From CAZGMJ01 sp964526785 (lineage in GTDB: Bacteria; Planctomycetota; Phycisphaerae; Sedimentisphaerales; Anaerobacaceae), in assembly GCA_964526785.1 (NCBI GenBank), contig CAZGMJ010000011.1, forward strand, positions 1 through 64,000: a stretch of DNA of 64,000 nucleotides, in the 5' to 3' direction. Position 1 is the first letter of the stretch. Each line of letters opens with the position of its first letter. Below are positions 27,550-36,092 of the stretch, one piece after another. Under the pieces are notes generated by a model. The model worked only from the letters and a program-made list of their open reading frames with translations. It was not told where the DNA came from and did no database searches. Position numbers and translations under genes: made by a program.

Positions 27550-28785
27550 ATGGCTACAGAAGTAAAACTGCCCCAACTCGGACAGACGATGGAAGAAGGG
27601 ACGATTGTGAACTGCCTGGTCGGCGTGGGCGACAAGGTGGCGAAGGGCGATGTGATTTTCGAGATCGAGACGGACAAGGCGACGCTTGAGATGGAGTCGC
27701 CGGCCGAGGGTTTCGTCAAGCACATTATCGCCGAGGTCGATCAGACGCTGGCGGTCGGTGCGCCGATGATGGTGCTGGGCGCCGAGGATGAGGACGTGCC
27801 GCAGAGTTTTGTCGATTCGCTGACGGGCGAAGGCGGCGAGGCGCCGGCGGCGGAAGCTGCCGCGGCTCAAGCGCCGGCTCCGGCCAAGGAAGAAAAGCCT
27901 GCGGCCGCTCCGGCTTCGGGCAAGGCGGGCGGCAGGGTACTGGCGTCGCCGCGGGCGAAGAAGCTGGCGAAGGAACTGGGCGTCGATCTTTCGACGGTGA
28001 CGGGTTCCGGGCCGGGCGGCAAGATCGGCGAAGAGGATGTTCAGAAGGCGGCCGAGGGTGGGGCAGGCGCCGCGCCGGCAGGGCCGGTGGTCGCTGCGGG
28101 CGAGGCGAAGCTGGGCGATACGGTGAAGCTCAATCGGCTGCAGAAGCTGACAGCCGAGCGGATGCTCAAGTCCAAGCAGGAGATCCCGTGCTTCTATCTG
28201 ACGGTACAGGCGGATATGACGGATATCGTGGCGCTTCGGACGCGGATGAACCAGGCGGGCGGGACGAAGGTCTCGTTCAACGATTTTATTATCAAGGCGG
28301 TCGCGACAGGGCTGGAGAAGTACCCGATGATGACCGGGCAGTTGGCGGGCGATACGATCCAGATGGCCGAGGCGATTCATATCGGGCTGGCGATTTCGGT
28401 GGAGGACGGGCTGGTGGCGCCGGTGCTCAAGGACGCCAACACGAAGAGCCTGCAGCAGATCGCGAGCGAGGGCAAGGCGCTGATCGAGCGGGCGCGGTCG
28501 GACAAGCTGGATCTGACGGACCTGGAGGGCGGCGTGATTACGGTGAGCAATCTGGGCGGCTTCGGGATCGACGCGTTCGTACCGATCGTGGTGCCGGGCC
28601 AGTGCAGCATTCTGGGTATCGGGCGGATCAGCGATACGTGCGTGCCGGAGGGCGGCAATATTCTGGTTCGCAAGATGATGAAGATGACGTTGAGCGTGGA
28701 CCACAAAGTAGCCAACGGTGCGTACGCGGCTCAATTCCTGGACTTCGTCCGCAAGTTGCTGGAGGATGCGTCGAACTTCGAGTGA
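27550..28785 (+). CDS. Dihydrolipoamide acyltransferase (E2) of 2-oxoacid dehydrogenase complex
   Basis: 411 residues. One lipoyl domain (about 1-80) with the lipoylated lysine in ETDKATLEME (Lys43); an Ala/Pro-rich linker; the peripheral subunit-binding domain (about 130-170, SPRAKKLAKELGVDLSTVTG); and the catalytic domain (about 195-411) ending DHKVANGAYAAQFL. The catalytic motif DHxxxxG has Asn where Asp is more common; Azotobacter E2p uses the same Asn, so this is probably active. It carries the acyl group from E1 to CoA. No E3 gene is in the window. It lies 89 nt after E1 and 79 nt before the isomerase gene. Confidence 0.94.
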   Translation: MATEVKLPQLGQTMEEGTIVNCLVGVGDKVAKGDVIFEIETDKATLEMESPAEGFVKHIIAEVDQTLAVGAPMMVLGAEDEDVPQSFVDSLTGEGGEAPAAEAAAAQAPAPAKEEKPAAAPASGKAGGRVLASPRAKKLAKELGVDLSTVTGSGPGGKIGEEDVQKAAEGGAGAAPAGPVVAAGEAKLGDTVKLNRLQKLTAERMLKSKQEIPCFYLTVQADMTDIVALRTRMNQAGGTKVSFNDFIIKAVATGLEKYPMMTGQLAGDTIQMAEAIHIGLAISVEDGLVAPVLKDANTKSLQQIASEGKALIERARSDKLDLTDLEGGVITVSNLGGFGIDAFVPIVVPGQCSILGIGRISDTCVPEGGNILVRKMMKMTLSVDHKVANGAYAAQFLDFVRKLLEDASNFE

Positions 28786-28864
28786 GGCGGCGCGTTCGAC
28801 AGAGCATATCAGTCGGCGGAGTCGGGCAGTGTAACGGTATTCGCAGCAGGAAGGAGTATTCGAG

Positions 28865-30592
28865 ATGGCCAAAGCCAAGGCAGTTGAAGCGAAGTGTTTG
28901 CCGAATATACGGAAGGCGACGCCGAAGGTACCGGTGATCGGTGTTTTTGCGACGAGCGATCCTCGGATTGCGAAGACGGACCGAGAGCGGTGCCAGAACA
29001 TCGTGAAGATGGCGGCCGAGACGATCAACGGTGCGGTCGTGATGCCGGATCAGACGCCGGTGCCGGTGGTGTATTCGACGGTGCTGGTGGACGGCGAGGC
29101 TCAGGCGGATATCGTGGCGCAGCAGTTCCGCAAGGCGGGGGTGGATATCCTGGTCCTGGTGCCGGATACGTGGGCGTTTCCGCAGCTTACGGGGATATCG
29201 CTGCTGCAGCAGTTTCCGGCCGATACGCCGATCAATATTACGTGCGGCAACAGCGGGCCGCGGCCGGGCGTTGTCTATGCGCATGCGCTCAACGGGGCGA
29301 TCAGCCAGTACGGGCGGATGATCTCGCTGAACGTGGGGACGTGGCCGGATACGGGCATGAATCCGCAGATGACCGACGAGACGGCAAAGCACCTGATCGA
29401 CTGGTGCTATGCGGCGGTGACGGCGGTGGCGCTTCGCGGGCGGCGCGTGGTGATTCTGGGGCACGATTCGATGGGGATGGAGACGGCGCTGCAGCACGTG
29501 ATTCCGACGCGAAATACGTTCGGCGTCGAGATCACGCGGCTGGATATGAAGCTGCTGGCGGACATGCTCAACAAGAAGGCGTACAATGAGAAGGAACTGA
29601 AGGACCTGCGCGGCTGGATCAATCGGTACGTGGGCAAGCGGCTGGAGCTGCGGGACGATGCGGACAGCGAGCGGTTCGACCAGAGTCTGGGGATGTACCT
29701 GATCGTGCGCGATCTGATGGCGGATTTGAATGCGGTCGGCGGCGGGTTTATGAGCCAGCTCGAATGGGGCAGCGATATGCGCGGGATTCCACTGCCGGTG
29801 GCCGATGCGATGGAGTCGTTCTTCAACAGTACGTTCGATCACAACGGGCGCAAGGCGCCGCAGCCGTATGCGACCGAGGCGGACGTGCAGGGCTTGTTGA
29901 CGATGCTGTTTATGACGTATCTGAGCGGTGGCAATCCGCCGCTGTTTATGGACTTCCGCAAGGTGTGGGAGTCATGGGAGATTCGCGAACTGGCGAAGAA
30001 GCTGGGCTTGAAGAAGCTCGACAAGAAGGCGGACTGGTACAACAAGGGGCTGGTGGACGGCGATAACTCGGGCAGCGCTTCGTTCGACTGGGCGGCCGAG
30101 CCGGGTGCGTCGATCAAGACGATTATGGACCGCGTGAGCATGCCGCTGGCGGATGAGGGGTATTTCCCGGGCGGGGGTAATTCGGTGACGTTTATGACGC
30201 CGGCGGGGATCGAAGGGCTTGCGGGGCGAATGGCGTACAGCAGTGCGAGCGGGTTGTTCAGCATGATCTGGGACGAGGCGCATACGACCGAGGTGCCGAC
30301 CGAACTGGGCCAGGCGATGTGCGATCTGACGACGCCGACGTGGCCGCATACGTTTGTGGTGCCGAAGTATGCGAGTATGGTGGAGTACAAGCAGTATCCG
30401 CCGGCGAACCATTTTCATATGACGTGGAATCTGCCCGTGTCGCGGTTGCAGCACTGGATGGATTTGACCGGCGTGCTGAGCGTGACGCCGTGGGCGGCAA
30501 GGCCCAAGTTCATCGAGGGCGTCGACAGACCGGCGCCGCTGGCGCATCTGATCAATGGCGGGGAGGATGTTTATAAGTTGATGGGAAGATAA
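28865..30592 (+). CDS. L-fucose isomerase-family sugar isomerase
   Basis: 575 residues, near the length of FucI. Segments match the family in order: CGNSGPRPGVVYAHALNG, SLNVGTWPDTG, ILGHDSMGMETALQH, LEWGSDMRG with a candidate catalytic Glu, PPLFMDFRKVWE with a metal-ligand Asp, and NHFHMTWNLP with a metal-ligand His. Divergence from E. coli FucI is large, so the true substrate could be L-fucose, D-arabinose or another aldose. Other members of this superfamily act on sulfo- or deoxysugars. GGAAGGAG lies upstream of the ATG at 28865. Being 79 nt behind E2 and closed by a UUCG terminator, it is likely co-transcribed with the dehydrogenase. Confidence 0.85.
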   Translation: MAKAKAVEAKCLPNIRKATPKVPVIGVFATSDPRIAKTDRERCQNIVKMAAETINGAVVMPDQTPVPVVYSTVLVDGEAQADIVAQQFRKAGVDILVLVPDTWAFPQLTGISLLQQFPADTPINITCGNSGPRPGVVYAHALNGAISQYGRMISLNVGTWPDTGMNPQMTDETAKHLIDWCYAAVTAVALRGRRVVILGHDSMGMETALQHVIPTRNTFGVEITRLDMKLLADMLNKKAYNEKELKDLRGWINRYVGKRLELRDDADSERFDQSLGMYLIVRDLMADLNAVGGGFMSQLEWGSDMRGIPLPVADAMESFFNSTFDHNGRKAPQPYATEADVQGLLTMLFMTYLSGGNPPLFMDFRKVWESWEIRELAKKLGLKKLDKKADWYNKGLVDGDNSGSASFDWAAEPGASIKTIMDRVSMPLADEGYFPGGGNSVTFMTPAGIEGLAGRMAYSSASGLFSMIWDEAHTTEVPTELGQAMCDLTTPTWPHTFVVPKYASMVEYKQYPPANHFHMTWNLPVSRLQHWMDLTGVLSVTPWAARPKFIEGVDRPAPLAHLINGGEDVYKLMGR

Positions 30593-30644
30593 ACACCAGG
30601 CTTGGTCCGCGAGAGCAGACCCGCCTTGTTCGTGGTAAGTAAGC

Positions 30645-30683
30645 GCCCCGTTCTGCTTCGGCAGGATGGGGCTTTGTCTTTTT
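30645..30683 (+). terminator. UUCG tetraloop terminator after the isomerase gene
   Basis: GCCCCGTTCTGC (30645-30656), loop TTCG, and GCAGGATGGGGC (30661-30672) pair over 12 bp (two G-T wobbles) and are followed by TTTGTCTTTTT. This closes the E1-E2-isomerase unit. Confidence 0.9.
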
Positions 30684-30740
30684 GACGAACTAGGCAGGGA
30701 TGGGTGCTACAATCTTTCCATACGAAAGCTGGGTCCTTGG

Positions 30741-31214
30741 CTATTCATAGACCTTGCCTGATGACCAGCCCTCGATGAACCCGAACCATCGTGTGATGCG
30801 GGCCTTGGCCTGAAATCCGGTATCTGTAAGTTCAATGTCGACTCCTTCTACCGGGAAAGCGAGGATCATTTCCTCGTTGCACTGGACTTTCAGTATCCCG
30901 TCGGAGTAGTTCCACGAGTTGAAGGTATAGCTGTTGATGTGTTGATCCCTATGAATCTCCCGCGACTGTACGGCGCGGATGGTGATGAGCGTTCTCATCC
31001 AGCCCTTTTCGTAGGTCTTGGAGAACAAGCCTTTTCTGATTACACGCTCTGGCCCTGAATGGAATTGCCTTCGGGCGGGGATTGTGACCACTCCTGCATC
31101 CTTGTCAAAGTGTACCTGGTCGAGATCAAAGGATTCATCGTGGAGCAGGCCGTTGACGATATCCAGGCCTTTGGCGTCAGTGATGTGTATCGGGGTTTTC
31201 AGGATATCTTCCAT
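30741..31214 (-). CDS. Hypothetical protein, partner of the RNxxxH gene
   Basis: 157 residues, not recognised. No signal peptide or membrane helix is visible; it has an amphipathic, mixed alpha/beta appearance with several Trp/Phe residues near the end (ITRWFGFIEGWSSGKVYE). Its AGGAG lies ten nt before the ATG. It sits 49 nt after the RNxxxH gene on the same strand, so the two form a probable two-gene unit. The gene uses more AT-rich codons than its neighbours, as its partner does, suggesting acquisition from outside. It could be a partner, antitoxin or immunity factor, but nothing here proves that. Confidence 0.6.
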   Translation of the reverse strand: MEDILKTPIHITDAKGLDIVNGLLHDESFDLDQVHFDKDAGVVTIPARRQFHSGPERVIRKGLFSKTYEKGWMRTLITIRAVQSREIHRDQHINSYTFNSWNYSDGILKVQCNEEMILAFPVEGVDIELTDTGFQAKARITRWFGFIEGWSSGKVYE

Positions 31215-31263
31215 TCAGGTGCTGCTCCTGTCATTGTATTTGTGGTTCGGCGAATGAGCTGTC

Positions 31264-31872
31264 TCAGGCTTGCTCTTTGTGGTGCTTATCTCTGAGACTA
31301 CTCCCAATCTGATCCACCAAATCGTGTGTGGTTATGAAGCAGTCTTCCACCTGATCCCAATATTCGTCGTCGAGAATGCTCGTCTTTGGTCCTCCCTGCC
31401 AGCACCGCAGCATACAGCCGTTGTCTGCATGATAAATGATATCACCGTGCGCAAATGCGTTCCGATAGTCCATCACCTCTTTCAGAAGTCTTGAAAGTCG
31501 GTCTTTATCTCTGCCTTGGAGGAGATCATCTTGGTTTACGATAGTAACCACTAAACCCTTTTTGGCCGAGTATGAGAATAGGTCAGAACTCAGTATTCTG
31601 TTGAGAAAGAAAGACCTCCCTTTGTCGTTTGGCGGGACCGACGGCGGGAACATGTAGGTAGATATTATACCTTCGAGTTTCTTTTCCAGACAGATGGCAC
31701 ACCAGATTATCTTGCCGCCATTCAGTCGTGCCTGATCCAATTCCTTGCTGTGAGAAAAGTCAATTGTTCCGAAGGAAACGACTTTACCAGCGGCCAGTTC
31801 CGGCAGGGCCTCTTGAAGGTCAATGACTTGACTTACAATGCATCTGGATACTGGTAACTTGATTTCTTTCAT
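31264..31872 (-). CDS. HEPN-like protein with RNxxxH motif
   Basis: 202 residues from ATG 31872, with GGTGG upstream. Near residue 145 it carries YRNAFAHGD, matching the RNxxxH motif of HEPN domains, which in many defence and toxin-antitoxin proteins forms an RNase site. The helices around it (LLKEVMDYRNAFAHG, WDQVEDCFITTHDLVDQI) fit the HEPN helical layout. The first 110 residues look like a mixed alpha/beta domain of unknown type. AT-rich codon use and its place next to a repeat array suggest a mobile cargo gene. Non-RNase HEPN-like proteins carrying the same motif are known, so this is a lead only. Confidence 0.6.
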   Translation of the reverse strand: MKEIKLPVSRCIVSQVIDLQEALPELAAGKVVSFGTIDFSHSKELDQARLNGGKIIWCAICLEKKLEGIISTYMFPPSVPPNDKGRSFFLNRILSSDLFSYSAKKGLVVTIVNQDDLLQGRDKDRLSRLLKEVMDYRNAFAHGDIIYHADNGCMLRCWQGGPKTSILDDEYWDQVEDCFITTHDLVDQIGSSLRDKHHKEQA

Positions 31873-31896
31873 CCGAATCCACCAGTGCCTACACAA

Positions 31897-33433
31897 AAGT
31901 CACAATCGTGCAACGGCCCCTGCGTTTTGCGGACGGATGGCCATGCCTCTGGAGCCACCTGCGTTGCTTGCTGTTTTAACCGCCATCGCTGTTTCTCCCT
32001 GCCTTTGTGCGAATGGGTGGGGTTACGGGCCCGGGTCCTGTTCGCACAATCCATCGCCGCTATGATAGTGATGGTTCTGGCGGTGGGTCAAGAGGAATCC
32101 GGGCGGGGCCGGGATGAGAAGTGGAAAATCGAAAGTCGAAAGATGACATGCTGACGCATGGACGAGGGCGGAGCCGGGACGAGGGGCAGGTTCGCGATGC
32201 GGGGGATGCGGGAGTATTCGCGTGCGAGATTTCTCGACTCGCTTCGCTCGCTCGAAATGACAAGAAATAACTGCGGGGTTTTGGTCGGAATGACTGCGAG
32301 GCGGTACCGTTGGCGGGACTAGCCTTTTGGTCGCGGCGGATATCTCTCCGCTGCGTTCGCTTCGCTCACTCCGGTCGAGATGACAGTGCGGTGGGGGCAA
32401 AACGGTAGTGCAAAATGTAGAAATGGGCGAGGCCGGGACGGGGACAGATTCAGGCTGAATGCGGCGGTGGCCTCTTAATCGGTGGGGATATCTCTCCGTT
32501 ACGGCCCGTTCGGCTCCGCTCAGGGCAGGCTCTTTGGCCTCCAGTCGAGATGACACCGGTGGGGCAAGGAGAATCCGGGCGGGGCCGGGATGAGAAGTCG
32601 AGAATCGAAAGTCGAAAGATGACATGCTGACGCATGGAGGAGGGCGGAGCCGGGACGAGGGGCAGGTTCGCGATGCGGGAGATGCGGGAGTATTCGCGTG
32701 CGAGATTTCTCGACTCGCTTCGCTCGCTCGAAATGACAAGAAATAACTGCGGGGTTTTGGTCGGAATGACTGCGAGGCGGTACCGTTGGCGGGACTAGCC
32801 TTTTGGTCGCGGCGGATATCTCTCCGCTGCGTTCGCTTCGCTCACTCCGGTCGAGATGACAGTGCGGTGGGGGCAAAACGGTAGTGCAAAATGTAGAAAT
32901 GGGCGAGGCCGGGACGGGGACAGATTCAGGCTGAATGCGGCGGTGGCCTCTTAATCGGTGGGGATATCTCTCCGCTTCGTTCGTCCGCCTTTGGCGGACT
33001 CACTTCGGTCGAGATGACAGCAGGGGGGGCAAGATGACAGTGCAAAACGCAAGAATGGGCTTTGCCTTGCTTTGGTGGATTCGCGACACTGGGGAAATGC
33101 GTATTCGGGGCCATCCCGGCGCGCCGGGACGCGTCGGCCCGCATTTGCGGGGTTTTGGTCGGAATGACCGGTGGCGCAGGTCGGATAGGGCCGGGATAGA
33201 GTCCGAATGACGGAGTCTGGTTGAGGGAGGAGGGGATTGTGCTTCTTGCGCGTCGTTGTCTGTATTCGAGGGAACACCCGGCGTGAAACGCCGGGCTAAA
33301 TGTGAGATAGGCCGGGATAAGGTCGGTTCGTGCTGTGGGGGAGAGTAGCTTCTTGGCCGCGGCGGATATCTCTTTGCTGCGTTGGTCCCGCATGCTGGGA
33401 CGAACTTCGGTCGAGATGAGCGTGGTGGGGAGT
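31897..33433. repeat. Repeat-filled intergenic region with REP-like palindromic elements
   Basis: About 1.5 kb with no supported gene. It is built from palindrome-containing elements such as CTCGCTTCGCTCGCTCGAAA followed by TGACA (near 32238 and 32714) and CGTTCGCTTCGCTCACTCC (near 32356 and 32832), each with an ATGACA tail, separated by GC-rich filler. Degenerate copies continue at 32975-33035 and 33350-33430. Open frames here are on both strands and reflect the repeats, not genes. Confidence 0.8.
32096..32974 (+). repeat. 403-bp direct duplication (476-bp period)
   Basis: Positions 32096-32498 and 32572-32974 are near-identical; I count about four differences in the first 120 nt and none from roughly 32213 to 32498. 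The copies are 476 bp apart. The near-perfect identity argues for a recent duplication. Each copy contains one CTCGCTTCGCTCGCTCGAAA element and one CGTTCGCTTCGCTCACTCC element. Confidence 0.95.
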
Positions 33434-33476
33434 ATACAAAAATGTATTTTGTTGTGGGTGGTCTACGAATATGTTA
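33434..33476 (+). promoter_or_regulatory. Palindrome pair overlapping the activator's own promoter
   Basis: ATACAAAAATGTAT at 33434-33447 is a near-perfect dyad matching the consensus CTACAWAAAYGTAG found upstream of the sigma54 promoters. A weaker copy, CTACGAATATGTTA, lies 29 bp downstream at 33463-33476. A plausible sigma70 promoter (TTGTGG 33452-33457, 17-nt spacer, TATTAT 33475-33480) lies between and over them, so binding here would probably repress the activator gene. No sigma54 promoter is present here. Confidence 0.6.
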
Positions 33477-33514
33477 TTATCAGTGGGTTTATATGGCGAT
33501 ATAGGGGTGTTGTT

Positions 33515-35041
33515 ATGAAGACTACGCTATCGAAAGAGACGCAGCTTTTGAGCGATGTGGCGAATGCGTTCGCTGAGTCGCTGGATCTGGAGACGACGCT
33601 GAAGCGGATGCTGGAATCGCTGGATACGCATTTGAAGCTGCGGCGGGGGACGATTGCGCTGCTGGATCCGGACAAGGAGACGATCAACGTGGAGGTTGCG
33701 CACGGTCTGAGCAAGAAGTCCGCCAGCCGGGGGACGTACAAGATGGGCGAGGGCGTGACGGGTCTGGTGGTGCAGAGCGGCAGGGAGATCGTGGTGCCGG
33801 ATGTGTCGAAGGATCCGCGGTTTCTGGACAAGACGCGGGCGCGGAGCAGTGCGAAGACGGGGAAGGTGGCGTTTTTCTGCATGCCGATCAAGCAGGAGGG
33901 CAATACGATCGGGGCGCTGAGCGTGGACAAGCAGGCGGGCACGAAGCGCGATCTGGACGCGACGGCGCAACTGCTGAACGTGATCGCGACGATGGTGGCG
34001 CAGGCGGTGAAGCTGAACAAGCTGGTTGAGTCCGACCGGCAGCAGTTGCGGGACGAGAATATCCGGCTGCGGCGGGAGTTGAAGCAGCGGTTCAACATTC
34101 ACAATATGATCGGGGCGAGCAATGCGATGCAGGAGGTGTACCGGTTGATCGAGCAGGTGGCCAACAGCAACGCGACGGTGATGATTCGCGGTGAGAGCGG
34201 GACGGGCAAGGATCTGGTGGCGCATGCGATTCACTACAACAGTCTGCGGTCGGAGAAGCCGTTCGTGAAGGTCAACTGCACGGCGCTGCCGGACACGCTG
34301 CTGGAGAGCGAGTTGTTCGGGCATGAGAAGGGGGCGTTTACGGGTGCGACGGAGCGGAAGATCGGGCGGTTCGAGCGGGCGAACGGCGGGACGATATTTC
34401 TGGACGAGATCGGGGATTTTTCGCTGAACCTGCAGGTGAAGCTGTTGCGCGTGATGCAGTTCAAGGAGTTCGAGCGGGTCGGGGGGCTCGATACGGTCAA
34501 GGCGAACGTGCGGATTATCGTTGCGACGCACAAGAATCTGGAGGAGGAGATCAAGGAGGGGCTGTTCCGGGAGGATTTGTACTATCGGGTGAATGTGTTT
34601 CCGATCTATATGCCGCCGCTGCGGGAGCGGAAGGACGACATTATGCTGCTGGCGGACTATTTCCTCGAACGTATCGCCAAGGACAATGCGAAGGACATTC
34701 GGCGGATTTCGACGCCTGCGATCGACATGCTGACGCGGTATCACTGGCCGGGGAATATCCGGGAGTTGGAGAACTGCATCGAGCGGGCGGTGCTGCTGTG
34801 CAACGATGATGTGATTCGGTCGGAGCATTTGCCGCCGTCGCTGCAGATGGCGGAGGGCAAGGGGAGCGAGACGAATCGGTCGCTGCCGGAGATTATCGAG
34901 AACAAGGAGCAGGAGTTGATCATCGATGCGCTGAAGCGGTGCGGCGGGCAGCAGCGCAAGGCGGCCCATGATCTCGGCGTTACTGAGCGGATTCTGGGGT
35001 ACAAGATCAAGAAATACGGCATCCATCCGAAGTATATCTGA
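33515..35041 (+). CDS. NifA-type sigma54-dependent transcriptional activator
   Basis: 508 residues. An N-terminal GAF sensor domain (about 20-180) with GEGVTGLVVQSGREIVVPDVSKD; a sigma54-interacting AAA+ domain (about 195-435) with Walker A GESGTGKD, the sigma54 contact loop GAFTGA at 273-278 and Walker B GGTIFLDEIGD; and a C-terminal Fis-type helix-turn-helix (about 465-508) ending ERILGYKIKKYGI as in NifA proteins. There is no receiver domain, so it is not NtrC. ATG 33515 follows AGGGGTG. No nif genes are in the window; instead it sits at the head of ammonium transport and glutamine synthetase genes, each with sigma54 promoters and shared palindromes. I infer it activates them, with GAF sensing nitrogen status, perhaps through PII. 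Confidence 0.93.
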   Translation: MKTTLSKETQLLSDVANAFAESLDLETTLKRMLESLDTHLKLRRGTIALLDPDKETINVEVAHGLSKKSASRGTYKMGEGVTGLVVQSGREIVVPDVSKDPRFLDKTRARSSAKTGKVAFFCMPIKQEGNTIGALSVDKQAGTKRDLDATAQLLNVIATMVAQAVKLNKLVESDRQQLRDENIRLRRELKQRFNIHNMIGASNAMQEVYRLIEQVANSNATVMIRGESGTGKDLVAHAIHYNSLRSEKPFVKVNCTALPDTLLESELFGHEKGAFTGATERKIGRFERANGGTIFLDEIGDFSLNLQVKLLRVMQFKEFERVGGLDTVKANVRIIVATHKNLEEEIKEGLFREDLYYRVNVFPIYMPPLRERKDDIMLLADYFLERIAKDNAKDIRRISTPAIDMLTRYHWPGNIRELENCIERAVLLCNDDVIRSEHLPPSLQMAEGKGSETNRSLPEIIENKEQELIIDALKRCGGQQRKAAHDLGVTERILGYKIKKYGIHPKYI

Positions 35042-35052
35042 GGGCAAGGTGT

Positions 35053-35096
35053 CTACATAAATGTGGGCCAATAGAGATAGGGCTACATAAATGTAG
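35053..35096 (+). promoter_or_regulatory. Palindrome pair (putative enhancer) upstream of the porin-amt-PII operon
   Basis: CTACATAAATGTGG at 35053-35066 and CTACATAAATGTAG at 35083-35096, exactly 30 bp apart, three helical turns. The second copy ends 91 bp before the -24 element of the sigma54 promoter. This is the geometry expected for activator binding sites. Confidence 0.8.
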
Positions 35097-35186
35097 GCGA
35101 CATCCTCGCGGTTACGCATTTGTCAGTTCTTTGTAAGTCTTTAGTATTTCATGTCTTATGCTTCTTTTGCGCCAGTTTTCTGCGCC

Positions 35187-35202
35187 TGGCACGCTCGTTG
35201 CA
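35187..35202 (+). promoter_or_regulatory. Sigma54 promoter of the porin-amt-PII operon
   Basis: TGGCAC-GCTCG-TTGCA is an essentially perfect -24/-12 sigma54 promoter. The predicted start site lies about 80 nt before the porin start codon. The paired palindromes lie 91 bp upstream of its -24 element. Confidence 0.93.
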
Positions 35203-35294
35203 AATAGGAGGGTGCATGTGTTTTTCAGTTAACTGGAAGTGATTGGTGCAGTGTGTTGAACGAAATGACAATCTACAAGAAGGAGACAGGTCAA

Positions 35295-36059
35295 ATGAAC
35301 AGGGTAAGACGGTTGCTGGTTTTGGCGGGTGTTGTGATGTGTGGTTGCGGTCTGGCCGTGGCGGAAGACGGCATGGAGTTCGAGTTGACGGCCGATACCT
35401 TCGGCAAGTACCTCTGGCGGGGGCAGAATCTGGTGGACGATCCGGTGTTCCAGCCGGGGTTGAGCGCCAGCAGCGGGAACGTGACGCTCGGTATCTGGGG
35501 GAGCTTGGAGACAACGGACTACACGAATAACCGGAACCAGTTTACCGAGGTGGACTACTCGATCGACTACTCGGACGATGTGCCGGGGCTTGAGGGGGTG
35601 AGTTATTCGGTCGGGTTGATCTACTACGATTTTCCGAGCACGACCGTGATGGACACGACGGAGGCGTACTGGGGGCTTGGGTTCGACGCGCCGCTGAGTC
35701 CGTCGGTGACGGTGTACCACGATCTGGACGAAGCCGAGGGTACGTATGCATCGTTCGGCATCGGGCATACGGTTGAGCAGATAGCCGAACTCAAGCCCGG
35801 CGTGCCGATTGCGATGGACATCGGCGCGAGCGTCGGTTGGGGTAGTGCATCGTACAACAAGTATTATTGGGGACCCGATTCGAGCAAGCTGAACGATCTA
35901 TCGCTGTCGGTGTCGTTTCCGTTCGAGGTGGGGGGCATGACGGTGACGCCGAGCGTGAACTACGTGACGCTGTTGAGCGACAACATTCGAAAGCAGGATA
36001 CGTACCGCAACGAGAGCGATTATCTGTTCTTCGGTATCGGGATAGTGAAAGCATTTTAA
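35295..36059 (+). CDS. TorF-family putative porin (outer-membrane beta-barrel)
   Basis: 254 residues from ATG 35295 (AGGAG nine nt upstream). A signal peptide (RRLLVLAGVVMCGCGLAVAED) is followed by alternating amphipathic beta strands such as FELTADTFGKYLWRGQNLVDD and SYSVGLIYYDFPS, the first of which matches the start of TorF/Gcw_chp putative porins. It ends in FFGIGIVKAF, with the terminal Phe typical of outer-membrane barrels. It is the first gene under the sigma54 promoter and lies 33 nt before amt. I infer an outer-membrane channel giving ammonium or another nitrogen source passage to the transporter. Porins of this type next to amt-PII are common in environmental bacteria. Confidence 0.8.
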   Translation: MNRVRRLLVLAGVVMCGCGLAVAEDGMEFELTADTFGKYLWRGQNLVDDPVFQPGLSASSGNVTLGIWGSLETTDYTNNRNQFTEVDYSIDYSDDVPGLEGVSYSVGLIYYDFPSTTVMDTTEAYWGLGFDAPLSPSVTVYHDLDEAEGTYASFGIGHTVEQIAELKPGVPIAMDIGASVGWGSASYNKYYWGPDSSKLNDLSLSVSFPFEVGGMTVTPSVNYVTLLSDNIRKQDTYRNESDYLFFGIGIVKAF

Positions 36060-36092
36060 CGAAGTGATGACGATTTGTGTAAGGGGCTAACG

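Noticed and set aside
28690..28730. Asn instead of Asp in the E2 catalytic motif (DHKVANGA)
   Set aside because: Azotobacter vinelandii E2p uses Asn at the same place, so it is a known active variant, not a lesion.
32096..32974. Regular repeats as a CRISPR array
   Set aside because: There are two long copies, not many short repeats with unique spacers, and no cas genes.
33515..35041. The activator as true NifA controlling nitrogen fixation
   Set aside because: No nif genes are in the window and the sites upstream of amt and glnA do not match TGT-N10-ACA. Nitrogen fixation genes elsewhere cannot be excluded.
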